From the NCBI GenBank assembly GCA_013285425.1, contig CP053447.1:688001-752000 (forward strand): a stretch of 64,000 bases of DNA. Direction: 5' to 3'. The notes beneath the pieces are model-generated. The model did not search any database, was not told where the DNA came from, and saw nothing but the letters and a program-made list of their open reading frames with translations. The DNA comes from Ignavibacteriota bacterium. GTDB lineage: Bacteria; Bacteroidota; Ignavibacteria; Ignavibacteriales; Ignavibacteriaceae. Position numbers and translations under genes: made by a program. Positions 62,349 to 64,000 of the stretch are shown one piece after another. Numbering within the stretch: position 1 is the first letter of the stretch; each line of letters begins with the position of its first letter.

Positions 62349-64000
62349 ATGAAAAATATTAGGATGTTTTTCGGATTGATATTTCTATTGACAATACTCA
62401 GTTTGTCAATATTTCCTCAAGTCCCATTAACTAACTTTATGCCAGCTAATGGCGTGTTAGGTACAACTGACTTCGTTACAAATACAAATTATGCTCCCCC
62501 TTCAACAACAACTTTGGCTGAGCCTTTCTCAGTAGCAATTGATCCGACTACTGGAAAGTTATTTGTAGCTGATAGAGATAACAGAAGAGTTTTACGGTGG
62601 AGTTCTGCAGATAAGCTGATTGATGGATCGCCAGCTGAAGTAGTTTTAGGCCAATCTGATTTTGTCACAAGAACGGCAAATACCGGTGGGATTTCAGCTG
62701 CTACTATGAATAATCCAAATAGTGTTTATGTTGATGTAAATGGTACGTTATGGGTTGCTGACAGAGACAACCATCGTGTCTTAAGATTCGATAATGCTTC
62801 AACAAAAAATACCGGAGCAAATGCAGATGGTGTTTTAGGACAACCAAATTTTATTTCAAATACTTCTGGGACAACAGCTGGGCTGCTAAGTGCCCCAACA
62901 AGTGTTTTTGTAGATGGTAGTGGCAACTTATGGGTTTGTGATAAAGACAATAATAGAGTTCTAAGGTTTAATAATGCTTCAGGAAAACCCAATGGAAGTG
63001 ACGCTGATGGAGTTTTAGGTCAAGTTGATTTTACTTCAAGTTCCTCAGGAACAACTGCTTCAAAATTTGATGCTCCATGGGGTGTTTTCGTAGATGTAAC
63101 AGGAAAGCTATGGGTTGCCGATCGTTATAATAGCCGTGTATTAAGATTTGATAGTGCAGCAGGTTTATCAAATGGCTCTCCAGCAAACGGAGTTTTAGGA
63201 CAAACAGATTTTAACAGCTCATCATCTGGATTATCTCAATCAAAATTTGATGGACCACGTGGAATGTTTATGGATGGTGCAGGCCGACTATATGTTGGTG
63301 ATGAAGGTAATAGTAGAGTTATAGTTTTTTCTGATGCTGCTACAAAACCAAATGGTGCCGATGCTGATTATGTTTTAGGACAGCCGGATTTTGTTACTAC
63401 CGGAGGGGTCACTTCTGCGACAGGTGTTAATTATCCTTCAACAATATTTGTTGATAATGCTAACAATCATATTTGGATCCCGGATACCTATAGTCATCGA
63501 GTTCTCAGATATGATGTTTCTCCACTTCCTGTTGAATTATCTTCGTTCAATGTTGTTTCGCAAAATCTGCAAGTAACATTAAACTGGAGTACCGCAACTG
63601 AATTAAACAATAGCGGTTTTGAAATTCAAAGGAGTTTTTCAAATTCAGAATTTGTTACTATTGGGTTTGTTAAGGGATTTGGAACAACAACTGTGCAGCA
63701 GGATTATACTTTCTCAGATAAAAATCTATCTGCCGGTAAATATTCTTATAGATTAAAACAAATTGATTATAGTGGTCAATATGAATATTCTAAAGAAATT
63801 GAAGTTGATGTAGTAAGCTTGGATAACTTTTCGTTGCTTCAAAATTACCCAAATCCATTTAACCCTACTACCAAAATAGGATACATACTAAAAGATAGAA
63901 CAAATGTAAGAGTAGCCATTATGAATACACTCGGTCAGGAAATCGCAGTATTGGTTAATGAGTTAAAGGATGAAGGATTGCATGAAATCAGTTTTGATGC
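62349..64000 (+). CDS. NHL-repeat (beta-propeller-like) protein with T9SS domain, cut by window end
   Basis: About 550 residues are visible from ATG at 62349 to the window edge, with no stop. A signal peptide precedes repeated units of about 55 residues: KLFVADRDNRRVLRW, TLWVADRDNHRVLRFDNA, NLWVCDKDNNRVLRFNNA, KLWVADRYNSRVLRFDSA, and RLYVGDEGNSRVIVFSDA, each followed by a VLGQxDF segment. This matches NHL propellers. An FnIII-like stretch (VTLNWSTATELNNSGFEIQR) leads to the T9SS type A domain NYPNPFNPTTKIGYIL, with about 20 residues missing at the end. Likely a secreted surface protein of unknown ligand. Confidence 0.88.
   Translation, partial: MKNIRMFFGLIFLLTILSLSIFPQVPLTNFMPANGVLGTTDFVTNTNYAPPSTTTLAEPFSVAIDPTTGKLFVADRDNRRVLRWSSADKLIDGSPAEVVLGQSDFVTRTANTGGISAATMNNPNSVYVDVNGTLWVADRDNHRVLRFDNASTKNTGANADGVLGQPNFISNTSGTTAGLLSAPTSVFVDGSGNLWVCDKDNNRVLRFNNASGKPNGSDADGVLGQVDFTSSSSGTTASKFDAPWGVFVDVTGKLWVADRYNSRVLRFDSAAGLSNGSPANGVLGQTDFNSSSSGLSQSKFDGPRGMFMDGAGRLYVGDEGNSRVIVFSDAATKPNGADADYVLGQPDFVTTGGVTSATGVNYPSTIFVDNANNHIWIPDTYSHRVLRYDVSPLPVELSSFNVVSQNLQVTLNWSTATELNNSGFEIQRSFSNSEFVTIGFVKGFGTTTVQQDYTFSDKNLSAGKYSYRLKQIDYSGQYEYSKEIEVDVVSLDNFSLLQNYPNPFNPTTKIGYILKDRTNVRVAIMNTLGQEIAVLVNELKDEGLHEISFD

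Noticed and set aside
1..64000. CRISPR array, phage genes or restriction-modification system
   Set aside because: No regularly spaced direct repeats, phage structural genes or methyltransferase/endonuclease pairs are present.

Overview
The window is AT-rich chromosomal DNA from a Gram-negative bacterium of the Bacteroidota/Chlorobi side of the tree, most likely the Ignavibacteria. This is an inference from family content. The C-termini of secreted proteins carry 'NYPNPFNPST'-type type IX secretion (T9SS) sorting domains, there is a PorV/PorQ-family outer-membrane protein, a SusC-like TonB-dependent receptor, many TTG/GTG starts, and weak or absent Shine-Dalgarno sites at many genes.

Layout. 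1-3.8 kb: a truncated sodium-dependent transporter on the minus strand, then a fatty-acid-hydroxylase-type membrane enzyme and a GH9 cellulase-like lipoprotein. 3.9-18.3 kb: one long plus-strand run of eight genes that looks like a divergent synthase-dependent exopolysaccharide secretion system. It holds a RecA/KaiC-like ATPase with a degenerate GGDEF-like tail, a TPR/beta-barrel exporter, a GT2 synthase, a small membrane protein, two related proteins with an amidotransferase-like domain and a decayed polysaccharide-deacetylase-like region, an FnIII lipoprotein, and a multi-PAS hybrid kinase whose ATP-binding domain looks dead. 18.4-21.3 kb: an SOS module of lexA with its own palindromic operator, a DUF72 protein and dinB. 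21.3-23.7 kb (minus): HIT hydrolase, NtrC-type regulator and an unknown secreted protein. 23.7-26.2 kb: a TPR histidine kinase and its LuxR-type response regulator.

26.2-33.2 kb (minus): acyl-CoA carboxylase beta subunit, acyl-CoA dehydrogenase, MeaB GTPase (branched-chain amino acid/odd-chain acyl-CoA catabolism), a sugar epimerase, nadD broken by two compensating frameshifts, an unknown gene and a PrsW-like protease. 33.5-41.0 kb: the conserved fatty-acid synthesis block (DUF177, rpmF, plsX, fabH, fabD, a DUF3109 gene, fabG, acpP, fabF, rnc). 41.1-49.0 kb: gcvP, an Omp85-like protein, rsmE, an RlpA-like lipoprotein, rnhC and a phosphofructokinase.

49.0-51.8 kb is a scar region: a truncated, altered copy of tRNA-Asp beside the intact tRNA-Asp, an internally deleted IS256-type element with recognisable ends, short palindromic repeats, and a second, frameshifted IS256-type element. 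51.9-64 kb is a sugar-uptake locus: LacI-family regulator with palindromic operator candidates, SusC-like receptor, a secreted T9SS-type protein, a PorV/PorQ-family protein, ribokinase, and two repeat-rich (beta-propeller-like) T9SS cargo proteins, the last running off the window end.

The strongest candidate for an under-described system is the 3.9-18.3 kb exopolysaccharide-like operon. All functional calls are from reading the sequence; no database search was run.
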